Shown piece after piece: positions 22,499 to 33,985 of a stretch of DNA of 64,000 nt. The translations under genes and the position numbers were made by a program. The stretch is from Ulva prolifera (Eukaryota > Chlorophyta > Ulvophyceae > Ulvales > Ulvaceae): NCBI GenBank assembly GCA_023078555.1, contig CM041197.1, positions 4,423,810 to 4,487,809 on the forward strand. Reading direction: 5' to 3'. A model generated the notes under the pieces. The model was given only the letters and a program-made list of their open reading frames with translations, did not search any database and had not been told where the DNA came from. The first letter of the stretch is position 1, and each line of letters begins with the position of its first letter.

Positions 22499-22604
22499 TC
22501 ATGCATACATACATACATACTAAGGCTGTCCCACTACAAAAGCTATTGGAAAATAGAAGAGATATGGGCATGCAATGTCGACCTGTTTGACGGAGCTGTC
22601 TTCC

Positions 22605-22612
22605 AGGGGGAG
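22605..22612 (+). promoter_or_regulatory. Polypurine tract
   Basis: AGGGGGAG directly abuts the 3' LTR, where plus-strand DNA synthesis of LTR elements starts. Confidence 0.85.
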
Positions 22613-22832
22613 TGTTGAATGCGCAGTGCCCCAAACGCTGCAGCGCCAGCAAGGCCAGACTCTTAGGGCTGCACCTATGCCACAGGGGCATGCATGCATA
22701 AGTGCGTCACTGCACTCGGTGTCAGACAGCTCAAGTACTATATAATGTATCGTAGAGTACAATGCATCATCCAGTTTAGTTGTTCGTCACTGACAAGAGT
22801 TGTAACCATCACTTGTCATCAGGATCACAACA
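22613..22832 (+). repeat. 3' LTR of copia element
   Basis: This LTR is 220 bp, starts TGTTGAATGCG and ends ATCACAACA. It appears identical to the 5' LTR. Confidence 0.95.
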
Positions 22833-22837
22833 GTACA
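22833..22837 (+). repeat. Target-site duplication, 3' copy
   Basis: GTACA follows the 3' LTR and matches the bases before the 5' LTR. Confidence 0.9.
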
Positions 22838-24106
22838 GCGAGAGGGTCTTGAGCGGCAGGCATCTGGGTCGCCGATGTATTCCAAATTTTCAGTATATTC
22901 GGAATTATTCATGTACGTATGACAGCTTCAGATGATCGAGTCGAGGTGAGGTGACCGTGCTGATATCTCTCCTGGAGACAGCGCCGCGCTGCGGTGGACT
23001 ACCGCTTGGAGACAGATGCAACGTTAACGAAGAGGATACAATGGTCACAGATTTGTGCTGAATGTGAGCTTAAGTAATAGATTTCGCTGCTCCCAGCATG
23101 TGTGTCATATGCGCATCTGTTCACACTGGGTGCCATGAGGGACTTCCAGCTGCCCGGGGATGCAAATCGCTGATGCCCCGAACGACTGAATCATCATGCA
23201 TCACGGCCTGTCCCATATTATGAGCCTAAATTAGTCGACATATGTACGCCGGTATGCCTCTAGTGGACTTCCAGGCGCAGCGAACCTTGACCCGGGACAA
23301 TCTAAAGCTCGCGGCAGGCATTTACGTCGCCGAAAATTCAGTTGTTGCTACCAGCAGAAATTGTTTGATTTGCAAGGATCTCGGGCCGAGGTGACAGTGC
23401 TGGAAGAAGCGACCGCAGCGTTGTGGTGTACACAACATGCCTCCTGAAGGCAGACAAAACAAGCCATCTGCGCAGGAATGCACATGTCTGATGCTCCCAT
23501 CAACAGGAATCAATGCATGATTTCATCAGCAGATTACGAGTCTATGAAAGGTGGAATATGTACATTGGTAGCTACAGCACGGCAACACCACAGGCTCCGG
23601 CGTTGCGAATGTAGCTTGCAATGTCCCATCGATAGACGACGTTCGCTCTTTGACGCTATCGTCCCTGAAGTTCGTGATTTCGTCTCTGTATCAAACACAG
23701 CGCTGCTGTGCACTGAACAAGCTGCACGTACTTCCCACAGGCTGATGATGTGTGCAGCCGGTCTTACACACGGCGTTGAGCTATTGAACATGAAGAAATT
23801 ATCACTCACATCAACTGATCTGTACAAGGGATGCTGCACGTGTGGTCAAAGTTGCAAGTGCTTTCCACGCTCGTGCGTGACAATTCTCCAGTTTGCAAAC
23901 ACATTCGGGCCAGGTTTGAGGTGCCTAGATCTGATCAGACTGACCATGGGGCAGTCCGCCATGCCAGCCCCGAAATGCAACAGGTGATTGGCTTGTGTGG
24001 CACCTGGAGGAAAGCCACGTGTAAATACTATAGTATTGCTGTTGATGGCTGCTATTTGTCATGCTGTGCGGCTCCAAAACGCCCCAAAAATCGTCATTTT
24101 CAAGCC
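22838..24106. repeat. Two diverged copies of a dispersed repeat
   Basis: Two related stretches, about 22850-23200 and 23303-23500, each contain a GGCAT-TGGGTCGCCGA-like start. After 70-90 bp comes GCCGAGGTGACAGTGCT or a close variant, and later an ATG-TCTGATGCTCC-like block. A third copy lies at about 27245-27625. The plus-strand translation of the start (VWVADISDI type) faintly resembles exon 1 of genes A and B (VRVADFSDL), so these may be exon relics. No intact gene is seen. Confidence 0.4.
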
Positions 24107-24653
24107 TGGGCTGTGTTACAAGGACAAAGGCAGCAAGGCGGGCAGCACCGCGAAAGTAGCAAGCAGACAAAGCAAACACCAAGACACCCACGCACATTTC
24201 ACCCATCACCGGCGCAGCAAGCAACACAGATCCGCAGACCGACAAGCACACACCCACACAACAGCACACACACGCACAGACCCACACACCCACACACAAC
24301 AACACAACCGCCAACACCACAACGCCTCCCGCCTTACGACAGGGCTGCGCCCAACACACTGCTGCATGAGGCCGCCCATCATGGCCGCCCGATCGCCGGG
24401 GGCGGCCCTAGCCCCAAACCCCACCCCCACGTGCACCCCCCGAGCCACAGCACAACACGCCAGCCCGGCACACCGCCGCGCAGCCTCGCCGCCCCACGCC
24501 GCACTGCACCCAGGACAATGCATCGCCCAAGCCGTCTCCGCAATCCCTGCACATGCCAACGAAGGCACCCCGCACGCCCATCGGACCCGGCCCAGCTGGA
24601 GGCAGAGGCCATCGGTTGGTGGCGTCATGACCATCGGTTGGTGGCGTCATGAT
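24107..24653. repeat. Dispersed repeat family 1, copy 1
   Basis: This CA-rich and then GC-rich block starts GTTACAAGGACAAAGGC and ends near GGTTGGTGGCGTCA. It aligns along its length with 49024-49563 at high identity by eye. ORFs on both strands are unlikely to be genes. The minus strand ends in TTGTAAC, a TGTAA poly(A)-like end, so copies may derive from a transcript on that strand. Confidence 0.75.
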
Positions 24654-25047
24654 CACGCGGGCGGGGCTGTGCACCTTTCCTGGCACGCAAAAGCAACACC
24701 CCGGCCGAATTGCATTCCCACTGAGGTTGTGTTGTCAGAATTGGCTTCCTCTAGGCCAAATTTGGTGATTTAAATGTCCAGCATGTTGCATCTCCCAATT
24801 CCGCCTGACCAGAGTTTCATACTTACCTCGAGAGATGTTCTGCTGCAAGCAGGGCCTCTCACTTTGCACACCAGCTCCAAATGGCATTCTGCGTGTGGCA
24901 TCACCCCCGAACATCTGTGTCCACCGTTTCTTGTGCGGAAAGTTGCTATGCACTCAAACTCACTCAACAAAGGCATTCACCAGCAGCTTTTTTGCGTGCT
25001 TCGCGAATCTGCGATCTCAGCGCGCGATATCGCCCACTGCAGCTGCA

Positions 25048-27387
25048 TCAGGCGCAGCTTCGCCGTGGTGTCCAGCGCCCATGCTGCGGCGTCAGCAGGG
25101 CCGGCGCCGAGGTCGGCGATCGCGTGACCCCGCGTCGCGCGTAGCCGGTCAAGGTTCCCTGCAGCTCCACGGCTGCGCTGCCGCGGAACGGCCGGCCACG
25201 CTCAACACCGTCGACCAGCGCACACTGCGCTAGCGCAGCTGAGGAAGGGCGTGCCGCATCCGCCACATCCGCGGTGTAGTGCCGGAGCCCTATGCCGCCG
25301 CGGCGGTGAGGCAGAAGGGCCTGCTCGGCTTGAGCCCTAGTCAGGTCAGCCACATCCATGATGTTGCACATGGCGCGCAGCGTGGCGTCCTCGACGGTCG
25401 GCAGATAGTCCCGGCGGGCACCCCAGCTCGTGTTGCGGAGGAGGTGTGCCTCCCTGTGCTGGAGGCAGAAGTACAGGACCGCCCACATCGACTGCGCCGG
25501 CAGTGGCAGCCCGATCAGCTTGTCGATGAGCGCCGTTGTGTGCTGGCAGCGCTGCTTCACGTGGGCTTCAATGAAGGCGTCGGTGCCGAGCGGCGTGCCG
25601 CAGACCACAACCCCGTCCTCGGCGACTGTAGCCTGCAACTGCGCTGCCACATGGCGCGCTTTCTCCGGATCGGTGCAGTACACGACGGTTTTCGCGCGGC
25701 TGCATGGATGGCGCGTGAGGATCGCGTTCGCAGCCACCACACTGTCCGCATCGCCCTGCACATACGTATCGTCATGGCAGGATGCGACAAGGGCGTTGGG
25801 GGCGAGCCGCTGCGCCTCTTTCAGGGTGGGGAGGTAGGCGAGCGCGAACAAGAGCGGCCCCAGGGGGGGTCGCCCTGCCGCACGCCCGTCTCGCTGCGCA
25901 GCTCCACGCAGGTGCCATCCGGGCGGCGGGCGAGGAGGGCACTGCTCTGCCCATACACCGTTCGGAAGTATGGGAGAAGCTCCGGGAGGGATGCGGCGAG
26001 CTGCTCCTCCATTGCCTCCCGGGACATCACATTGAAGGCATTCTGCAGATCCGTGGACACCGTGACGGTGTTTGGCTTTGCAAAATCTGGCCTCAGGGCA
26101 TGGCCCGGGAACTCGGCTCCCCCCTGGATGCCCACACCGATGTGCAGCGGGGCGAGGAGGGCACCGACGTCTGGCACGCACGCCAGTGCACAGATGCTTG
26201 CTAGGCGCACAAACGCTTCACCGATCACGATGGGCCTCGACCCTCCTGCCGGCTTCTCGAGGGCGACAAGGCGGGATGCCAGGAGGTGCTCCAGGTGTGG
26301 CAGCCTGCCCGCCAGCATGAGAGTGATGCACTTCCGCAAGATCTCACCAGTGCGTTCATCGTACAGGCCTGCAATGCGGATGTGCTCGTACGTCCATCCG
26401 CTGGAGCCTGCTGCGGTGTCCCTCTTCAGGGAGTGCAGGATGGCCTCGAACTGTTCGGCGCCGATCTGGGCTGGTGCAGTCCCCTCGATGGAGGGCTGCT
26501 AGGGGCGGCCTGCCAGCGCGTGGGTGGAGCCCCTTGAGCTCAAGGACGGTAGCATCGTCGATCTCCATCATCTTGAGGGTGCCAAGGCTGCGTGCGCCCT
26601 TGCCCAGGTTGCCGAGGCAGCAGCTGCGGTCTATCCGGTCCGCTAGGGCAGCGTCCTCTACGACCTGCGTGGGGGTGCGGCATGGCCATGGGTCCAGGCC
26701 CGTCGCCTCCCCCAGCGTCATTGCCCGGCGCGTGCGTGTTTTTAGCTCGCGCACACGCGCGATGATCCTGCGACTGCGGCCTTCGCTGGCCCTGTCATCT
26801 GCCAGGACATTGGCCGGCAGATCGATGAGGCGGCCCACGGCCTTGGCGATCCTGGGAGGGTGGTCTCGTTCCATCGCATCGATGATCGCTGCACCCGCGT
26901 CAGCCACAGCCCCTGCCCAGGCCTCCCTGCCATGGAAGGCGACCGTATGGTGGATGAGGGGAACCGGGCCCGAGGACTGCGGAGACGGTGCTGGTGGGTG
27001 TGCGGGGGCCGTGGACGGCTGGGGGTTGCGGCCGACACGACTGTGCTCTCCGATGTCCCGCATGTGCGAATCTCGCGCCGCCTTGCCGTGGATCTCGGCG
27101 TGCGAGACGTCTGGGGCAATGTCTCCGGGGTCTGGAGGGCGTGCCTGCGCCGCCCTCTGCGCCGAGTGACTCCCGTCATGGGGGCCGCTTGTTGCGGGGG
27201 CCGCTATCGGGGCTGTTCCTGCATGCATAAACCCAGATAGCGCAGGGTCTGATGGACTCCGAGTCGCAGCAGGCGTGTGGGTCGCCGACATCTCTGACAT
27301 CAAGGACAGTAGAAGTACGGCCCGGGTGTATGTGACTCTGTCAGTAACTCGTGCCGAGGTGACAGTGCTCCCAGAAGCAAGCTCCAA
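25048..27387 (-). pseudogene. Non-LTR (LINE-like) reverse transcriptase, frameshifted
   Basis: Minus-strand frames join into one RT-like protein only if two frameshifts are allowed. The N-terminal part (27387 to about 26495) is Pro/Ala-rich, then basic. Near 26495 the frame changes and continues through EKPAGGSRPIVIG, motif A (STDLQNAFN, Asp near 26051) and motif B (GVRQGDP, near 25880). At a seven-base homopolymer (25863-25869) the frame changes again, into GPLLFALA. The catalytic motif reads CHDD (25768-25779) instead of YADD. This order is typical of LINE-type RT. No endonuclease domain is seen and the element ends are not defined. As read, the copy is dead, unless the homopolymer shifts are sequencing errors. 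Confidence 0.85.
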
Positions 27388-28207
27388 GCAGGGCTACGTA
27401 AGGCAAGGAGCATGGCAGAGCTCGTGGCAGATGCAACAAAAAGCATGGACTCTCCATGTGGAGGTACGACGAATGAGGCTTGTGTGAATGTTCGCTGGCG
27501 CAAGGTTGTATATACCTGTGTATATACCTGTGTATAGGTATACGCGTGGTAAGTCCGGAGTTCTGTCCACGTGGACACTGGATTTCATCTGCCTGGGCAT
27601 GCACGTTTCTGATGCTCCGACATGGATCACATCTTGGACCACATCGTGCGTTTGTGGAAGGCGGCACCTCATGTTACATGTAACTACTTGTAACTTTAGG
27701 CGGCACACTGTAAGGCATGTAACTTGGTATTCCTCCACCTGACACAGAGGTGCAGCGCCGTCGTCTTCTAACAACTTTGAAAGTGCAGTCAATGCATTGG
27801 CAGTGCATGATCACTTCTGTGAAAGCTGATTGATGTACAAGCTTTTTAAGTTCATTATACTCTACATTTGTGTGTCTGCTGACAATTGGATTTTACTTTC
27901 CATAACAGAGTTAACGGGAATAGACAAACACAACGAAAGAATCTCGCCCAAAGTAACAGCCACACTTGCCAGATCTAGATACCTAGAGCCTTCAATCAAT
28001 TGCTGCTCTTGATTTTTTTAAGCTGCGAGAAGCACGCCGAGCTTCAAAGCTGCCGCCTGTCAGCAGTGTTTGTTGAGCAGAGATGTATATAGTTCCAATA
28101 TTGCGGCGCTATCGCCTGGTGATTGGCATGTGCAAAGAGGACAACAGGTGCCAAGCGTGTCATCAAATGTGTGACTTGGAGGAGTATGCTACACTTATGT
28201 GATACTG
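27388..28207. other. Intergenic, downstream of gene B
   Basis: The segment holds part of the third copy of the repeat seen at 22850 (about 27245-27625), then AT-richer sequence without a clear ORF. A minus-strand TGTAA near 27674 is a possible poly(A) signal for gene B. Confidence 0.35.
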
Positions 28208-31200
28208 TTAAAAATCAAAGGCCTTTGCCGGGAGATTCAGCACTACCGACAATTCAGATAACCAAGAGGAGGGAGGCCTAGCTCCCGTGCTGCTGAGCCC
28301 GGCCGACTGCGGCTGAAAGAGTTTGCGCCACTGCCCCACCACCTCCTGTGCTGTCGGCCGCGCCCCCGGCTGCCGCTGCAAACACTGGAGGGTCGCCCGC
28401 TTCAGCACCCGCAGCTGCGCCAGCTTCTCCGCCTGCCCCGGTGTGCCCGCCTCCCAGGGCAGCGGCTCCCGGCCGCACAGCTGTGCCCAGATCGTTTTTT
28501 TGGTGCACGCGAAGCGCGGGAAGGCGGGCTCGCCGGTGAGAAGCTCGAAAGCCATAACTCCAAACGCCCACATGTCTGTGGCGGGGTCGGCGACGGTTGT
28601 CCGCACTCCATACTCATGCGCCTGCGCCACCTCTGGGGGAGCGTACAACGGGCTGAAAACGAGCGGCGCAGTTAACCCTGCAGAGTTTCAAAGGTAATGC
28701 GTGGCGTGTACCGATCATTGAGCATCAAACATGTGGCCATATCGGCGGAGTATGCAAGTTTATCAGCGGTGACCGGCAAGTGGACACAGTGCCGGGAAAA
28801 CTGTGCTTCACATGGCAGGGGCGGATGCCTCGATGATGGAGTGAAAAAACATGAAAAGACGTACGCGTACGAAAGGGACCAGCAATAGCTAGCTGAAGTC
28901 CCCTGTGCTGCTGCGTGGATTTGCCTGAGTAACGTGGCGTTTGCAGGGTGTGTGTTGTTGGAACACTGTACTAGCAGGTAGAGCAGGTGGCAGGTGGCAG
29001 GGGGGCGTTCGTGTCGCACCGATGCGGGCGGCACATCCAAAGTCAATTAGTGTCCAGGAGTGCTGCCCAGGGAGGCGCAGCACGTTGCCGGGCTTGAGGT
29101 CGCGGTGCACCCACCCGCTGCCGTGCAGCTGCGCCAGCCGTTCCGCAATCAGGCACAGCGCCTGCATGCATGCCGGACCTTCCGTCGGCCACCGCCGCCA
29201 GTAAAAGTAGTGGAGGGCACAAAGTACAGCCTGAGCACAAAGCATGGCTCGGCACAGATCATGCCTCACAGAACGAGTACAGGACAGCACACAGCTGTGC
29301 ACAGCTGTGTGCTGTGCACAGCTGGCATGGCATGGCACGGCACAGATCCAGGCACCACTGGAGTTAGCGTACGTCAAGGATGGTGCTGAAGGCGGGCTGT
29401 GTCTTGGCCTTCCACTCCTGTAAGCTCTCCCCCTTCTCCAGCAGAATGCATGGCGGCCACGGGTAGCCGTCGCCGTTGCGCTCCGCTGCGTCGGCATTGG
29501 CCACCTGTAGCCGCACTGCTGGCATCATGCTGCGCAGCACGTCGACGCGGTACAGCTCACACTCGGTGTCGAAGGCTGTGCGCGAGAGGAAGAACTTCAC
29601 GGCGACGGCCTCATCAGTTCGCACCCGCCGCATGAACTGCACGATCCCCTGCCCCCCCTCCCGCCGCTCCGTGCACGGCAGCACCACAAACTGCCCCAGG
29701 AAGAGCTCCCCCCGCAACCGCATGTGGTCCAGCTCCGCCACCAGCCGGGCCATCCGCTGCGCGGGATCTGTCTCCGCCGCAGCTGCCGCCGTGTTGTATG
29801 CATCTGTCCTGGCAGCCCCGGAAGTCGTCAGACCGCAGGTCTGCGTGTGCACACCTACCGATACATCAGACGCAACGGGCGATGTGGCGGTGGTGCTGTG
29901 GCTAGCACTCACCTCCGGGCTCGTTTTTCTCATTTCCCCCGGTGCACCATCACTGGCAACCATCGACTCCCCTTTTGATTGCTGCACCTCTTGTGCGGCC
30001 CCTTGCAATTGGTGCAATTGGTGGCTCCTACCTCTGTGGTATCGCACAAAGACACAAAGCGCAGCAAGAGCCACAAGAACTGATGCCGCCACGCCCGCGG
30101 CAACACCGCAACAATCCGCCGCCCAGCCTGTGTATGTGTCTCCCTGCTCTGGGTCCACAGCGGCCGCGTCGACGGAGAAGCACTTGATCAACTCTAAATT
30201 TCCGGTGTTATAGCCGAGGTCTTCAATGGCTTGCTGGGTGTAGAGGATGTTGCACTGCCGCTGCGTGCAACACCACAGGTGATACTTGTTGGGGAGGAAC
30301 CCCTCGCACGACTTGAGCACCAAGATGCTGCAAAGAAGTGCTACAGTCAGGTGGGGTCACATATCTTGTCACACTGTGTTGCCACTGCCTGATGCAGGCG
30401 GGCTCGGTACATGACGACCCCTCCATTGCGGGCAGTCAGGCTCGGCGCAAGCGGACTCAGTGCACGCGGGCTCGGTGCATGGCATGACGACCCCTCTTAA
30501 GGCATACCTAGCTGTTCGCTGATGCTTGTGGATTGTGAAGTCGGCCACAAACACACACTCGCTGTTCTTGGATCAAATCATTTGATGCCTGTGCTTCAGC
30601 GGCAGTAGAGTAGAACGCGTAGTATACCTCGCAGGTGTGCGGATTGGTATTGCCAACCAGTGGTCTACATGGGCAAAGCTGAAGAGGAACTGCAGGTGAA
30701 CAGGCAAAACTGCAGGTACGGGTCATGATCAAGCTTGAGTGCGGCCTTTGTACAGCTGAGGGAAACATGCAATACTATAGTACCTACTAGCGTGCCAGTG
30801 GTGCACACAGAATGCGATGCGCGAGGGGCGTTGATAAGGTGTGATTTGCCAAATTCCAAAGGATCGTTGGCAATGCAACTAATGTCTGGCGCCTATGAGG
30901 GCGCACCTGTTGGTGAAGCAGAATCGTGCAGCCGTGCCGATATCAAAGAAGTCCATGAAGCCACTGTCGTAGATGCCCTCGTACGTCACGTTGGGCAGCA
31001 GCAGCGTCATGTTCGAGAAGTTGAGGGTCACGCCCGGAGGAGCATCCCGGCTGTCCAATCTGAAGATGGTTCCCGCGTGGAATGGCGCGATCACGGTGGG
31101 GATGCGCAGTGGCTGCTTCGTGCCGATTGTGTCCAGCACCGACGCACCCCTGAGGTTCACCCCCGGGAACTGTATTGTAGGAGTCACTCGAGCTTGGCTG

Positions 31201-32925
31201 GGTGGCACGAGAGCCTGCACGCCACGGCTGAATCGCCTACGCACACATGCCATGGAAATGCCATGTGCATTCATGTGCCACTGCAGTGGCGGCTCTCAGT
31301 ACGTTCTCATGAGCAGTTCAAGACTTGACTGGCGAGCATCCATTAAGCACGCATGCATGCGCACATCGATTGGCGCGTAGCAAGTCAGGGAGTTGCGATG
31401 CACATCAATATCTGTATACTCACGCAGAGCTGCCGCTTCATGTGCGGTATGATGTCAGTGTACAGCCAGCTGCGGAAGCCACAAGCACGCACAGCCACAG
31501 GGCGGGGGTCGCTGTTGGGGTCTCGCTGTTTCTTTGCTCGGCAGCCTTGGCTGCATGTGCTTTCGGGGCTCTTGCGCCTGGCTGGTGGGCAGGGTGCCGG
31601 TGGGGTTGGGCGTGTGGGTGTGCTTATGGGTGTTGGGTGGGAGGCTGATGTGTGTTTGTGGGTGTGTGTTACAAAGGAAAAAGCCGGAGGGGCCGGTAGC
31701 ACCGCCAGGACCAAAAGGGAGAGCACAAGAAACGCAATGCGCATGCAGCAGGAGAGCCACAGCCTACGCCAAGGCACAACAAGCACCCACACACCCCCAC
31801 GCTCCCACACACCACCACACGAAACACACACTGAAACCCGACCCACGCACCCACGCACCCGCACGCGGCCCAGACCCAACCCCCAACACACACACCCACA
31901 CGCCAACACGCTACACGACCCCGCCGCCCGCGCGGCCGCAGCAGCCCCATGCAGGGGCCTGGCCGGCGCCGGCCCCACACGGAAGCCGCCGGGGGGCCCC
32001 AAGACCCCCGCCCCAATACCCCGATCAGGCCAGCCCCGGGCGCCGGAACAACACACAGGGGGGCACGTTGTGGGGGTGTGTGGTCGTGTGTGTGGCTGTG
32101 TGGCTGTGGCCGGCGCAGGTGCTGACGTTGCGTGGGTGTGTTAGTGTGTGCTGCGTGTGGCTTGTTGCGTGGTGTGCGGACCCCCTGCTTAACAATTGTC
32201 GCTCGCGGTGCTACGTATACATGCCTTGCTTCCTTTGTCCTTATACACAGCCACAGGTAGGTGTGTGACAATGACAAAGCCAGAGGGGTCGGTAGCACCG
32301 CCAGGACGACGAGCAAGGTTAAGCACACCAACGTTGTGTTAACAGCCCAAAGTACACGCGGGAGAAGAGTGGCATCCACGTCGAATCCGCCCGGACTCAA
32401 GGCCCAGTCACAGCAAGAAAGTGCACACAGCGGTCCACCTTAGCCTGATAGGATCCCACCGAACACGCACCCACTTGACCCCGCATGTACACCACACCCA
32501 GGCAGATGTGTCACAAGGACAGATACAAGGGCGCAGAGCATGCGCAGCCGGAGGCTGAAGGTTTGACTCCATGATCCGTCGAATCGGGTGCATCACAAAT
32601 TCAGATCATGGCATACGTATACGTATACCAAGCCACAACAAACACCCCGCACAGAATCAGCTGGACATGGCCCCCATGCAGACAGCCATGCACCCCGCAC
32701 GCTGAACAAGAGCACACACCTGTGGGCCTGCTAGTACAAACACGCACGCGTGCACACCCCCCCACAAAGGCATCCTATGCCCCGCATGTGCACATCATCC
32801 ACATGTCGCAATGGCCATATGCATGCCTACCCCACCCACCTCCTCACGTATGCATTCCCCAGAGTATCCAAGAAGGCTTCACGTACATGCAAAAAAGCCA
32901 CTGGGCCTCCTCACTACAGAGCCAG

Positions 32926-32962
<37 letters not shown>

Positions 32963-33985
32963 CTGGGGGGGGCTCATCGAGACAAATCCCGGCCCTCCGC
33001 ATACACAGCCGTGCGCATATACATATGTGCATGCATGTGCATATACAGTCGCACTACGCAGCAGTCTCACACCCCCGCAGCAGTCCTCCCCCCCCCCCCC
33101 CCCCCAAGGCAGAATACCGACACGTATAGGCAGCCACCGGCGACATCGCACTCTGGGTGGGGCTGAAGACCTTGATTGATACACGGCAGGCATACATGGG
33201 ACAACGATGCCATTCATTGCAATACTGCATGCAGTACCTCGGGTAGAATGCATGGGATGAAACAGCCACTGCACAGTAGCCGCAGAAAACTCAGAGCCAC
33301 AGAGGGGTGCAAGGCAAACGGATCAGAATACTGTCTCATCAACCAACTTCCACGCCCATATGCGGATCCACGTACATGCTTTCTAGCAACACCCTTTGAA
33401 GCTGCAAATTCGAATCTTCATTGGCGAGGTGTGATGTTCTCAGTGGTCAGTTGTTCAAGCGTGCATCCCCTCGAGCTTCCGTCCGACGTGCACGACGTAC
33501 ACGTGTACGCAGGTAGTTAATACAGGTAAAGCGAGGCTGATGTGCACAGCTGCAGGTGGCGAGGCCGATGTGCACAGCCCGCATTGTGAAAGAAGATGGC
33601 TACTTTGACTGCTACGACACAGCCATGTGCGTACCAATTCCGTCGTGATTATCTGCACGAGGTCCTGAACTTCTGCCGGCCCCAGGTAGTGCGTCCCATA
33701 CGGCACTGCCCTGTCTCCTGGTGCTTCGCTGCTGATGCTCGAGATGTTGACTCGCCCGTTCAACTGGAACTCCGGAACATCAACGACTCCTTCAGTAAGA
33801 TCCTCCGGAAGTGTAGAAACGTTGGCGACCCGGACGCCAGCATACGCACAGTCCGACGTTGCCGCTTGCTGTAAGCGTCGCGTCCAGTGTGGGATGTCTA
33901 CAGTTGCGATTGCAGCCACATGCACGTTGGAAGACCGCCAGCAGATCCATGCACAGACCAGGAGACAAGACTGAGCTTTGGACAT
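28208..33985 (-). CDS. Receptor-like protein kinase (gene B), paralogue of A
   Basis: Five exons: 33985-33635, 31214-30907, 30327-29373, 29161-29020 and 28677-28208. They sum to 2226 nt in one frame (741 residues). The middle three are 308, 955 and 142 nt, exactly as in gene A, with the same phases. The start was chosen at 33985 because MSKAQ is shared with A; an upstream in-frame Met at 34051 is less likely. The order is signal peptide, extracellular part with NMTLLLPNVTYEG, one membrane span (ASVLVALAALCVFVRYHR), a Ser/Thr-rich juxtamembrane region and a kinase domain. VAVKFF, HRDLKPGN, DFG, APPE and DMWAFGVMAFELL are intact, so it is probably an active kinase. The last exon runs 28 codons further than in A. 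Intron 1 contains a 36-base G run and family-1 repeats. Confidence 0.87.
31664..32060. repeat. Dispersed repeat family 1, diverged copy
   Basis: The block starts GTGTGTTACAAAGGAAAAAGCC and shares the GGTAGCACCGCCAGGACC-type core with other family-1 copies. CA-rich sequence follows. It lies in the first intron of gene B. A second, shorter start-like copy follows at about 32262-32310. Confidence 0.55.
32927..32962. repeat. Run of 36 G
   Basis: An uninterrupted G homopolymer, followed after CT by eight more G. It lies in the first intron of gene B, on the strand opposite its transcript. A C run of 18 lies at 33088-33105. The true length is uncertain in any assembly. Confidence 0.8.

Larger units (their letters stand above)
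16875..22837 (+). mobile_element. Complete Ty1/copia LTR retrotransposon
   Basis: The element proper is 16880-22832. It is flanked by 5-bp target duplications GTACA at 16875-16879 and 22833-22837. The 220-bp LTRs (16880-17099 and 22613-22832) start TGTTG, end CAACA and look identical base for base. A primer-binding site follows the 5' LTR and a purine tract (AGGGGGAG, 22605-22612) precedes the 3' LTR. A single 1571-codon Gag-Pol ORF runs from 17262 to 21977 with the order Gag, protease, integrase, RT, RNase H, which defines the copia superfamily. Matching LTRs and an open ORF imply recent insertion and possible activity. The stretch 21978-22604 is unusual for copia and holds another ORF. Confidence 0.96.

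Noticed and set aside
25279..26502. Plus-strand ORF of 407 codons
   Set aside because: It is the shadow of the LINE reverse transcriptase, whose motifs are on the minus strand.
31353..32400. Long ORFs on both strands
   Set aside because: The sequence is CA/GT-rich repeat inside intron 1 of gene B. Compositional bias explains the open frames.
32844..33274. Poly-Pro and poly-Gly ORFs
   Set aside because: They are translations of the G and C homopolymer runs.
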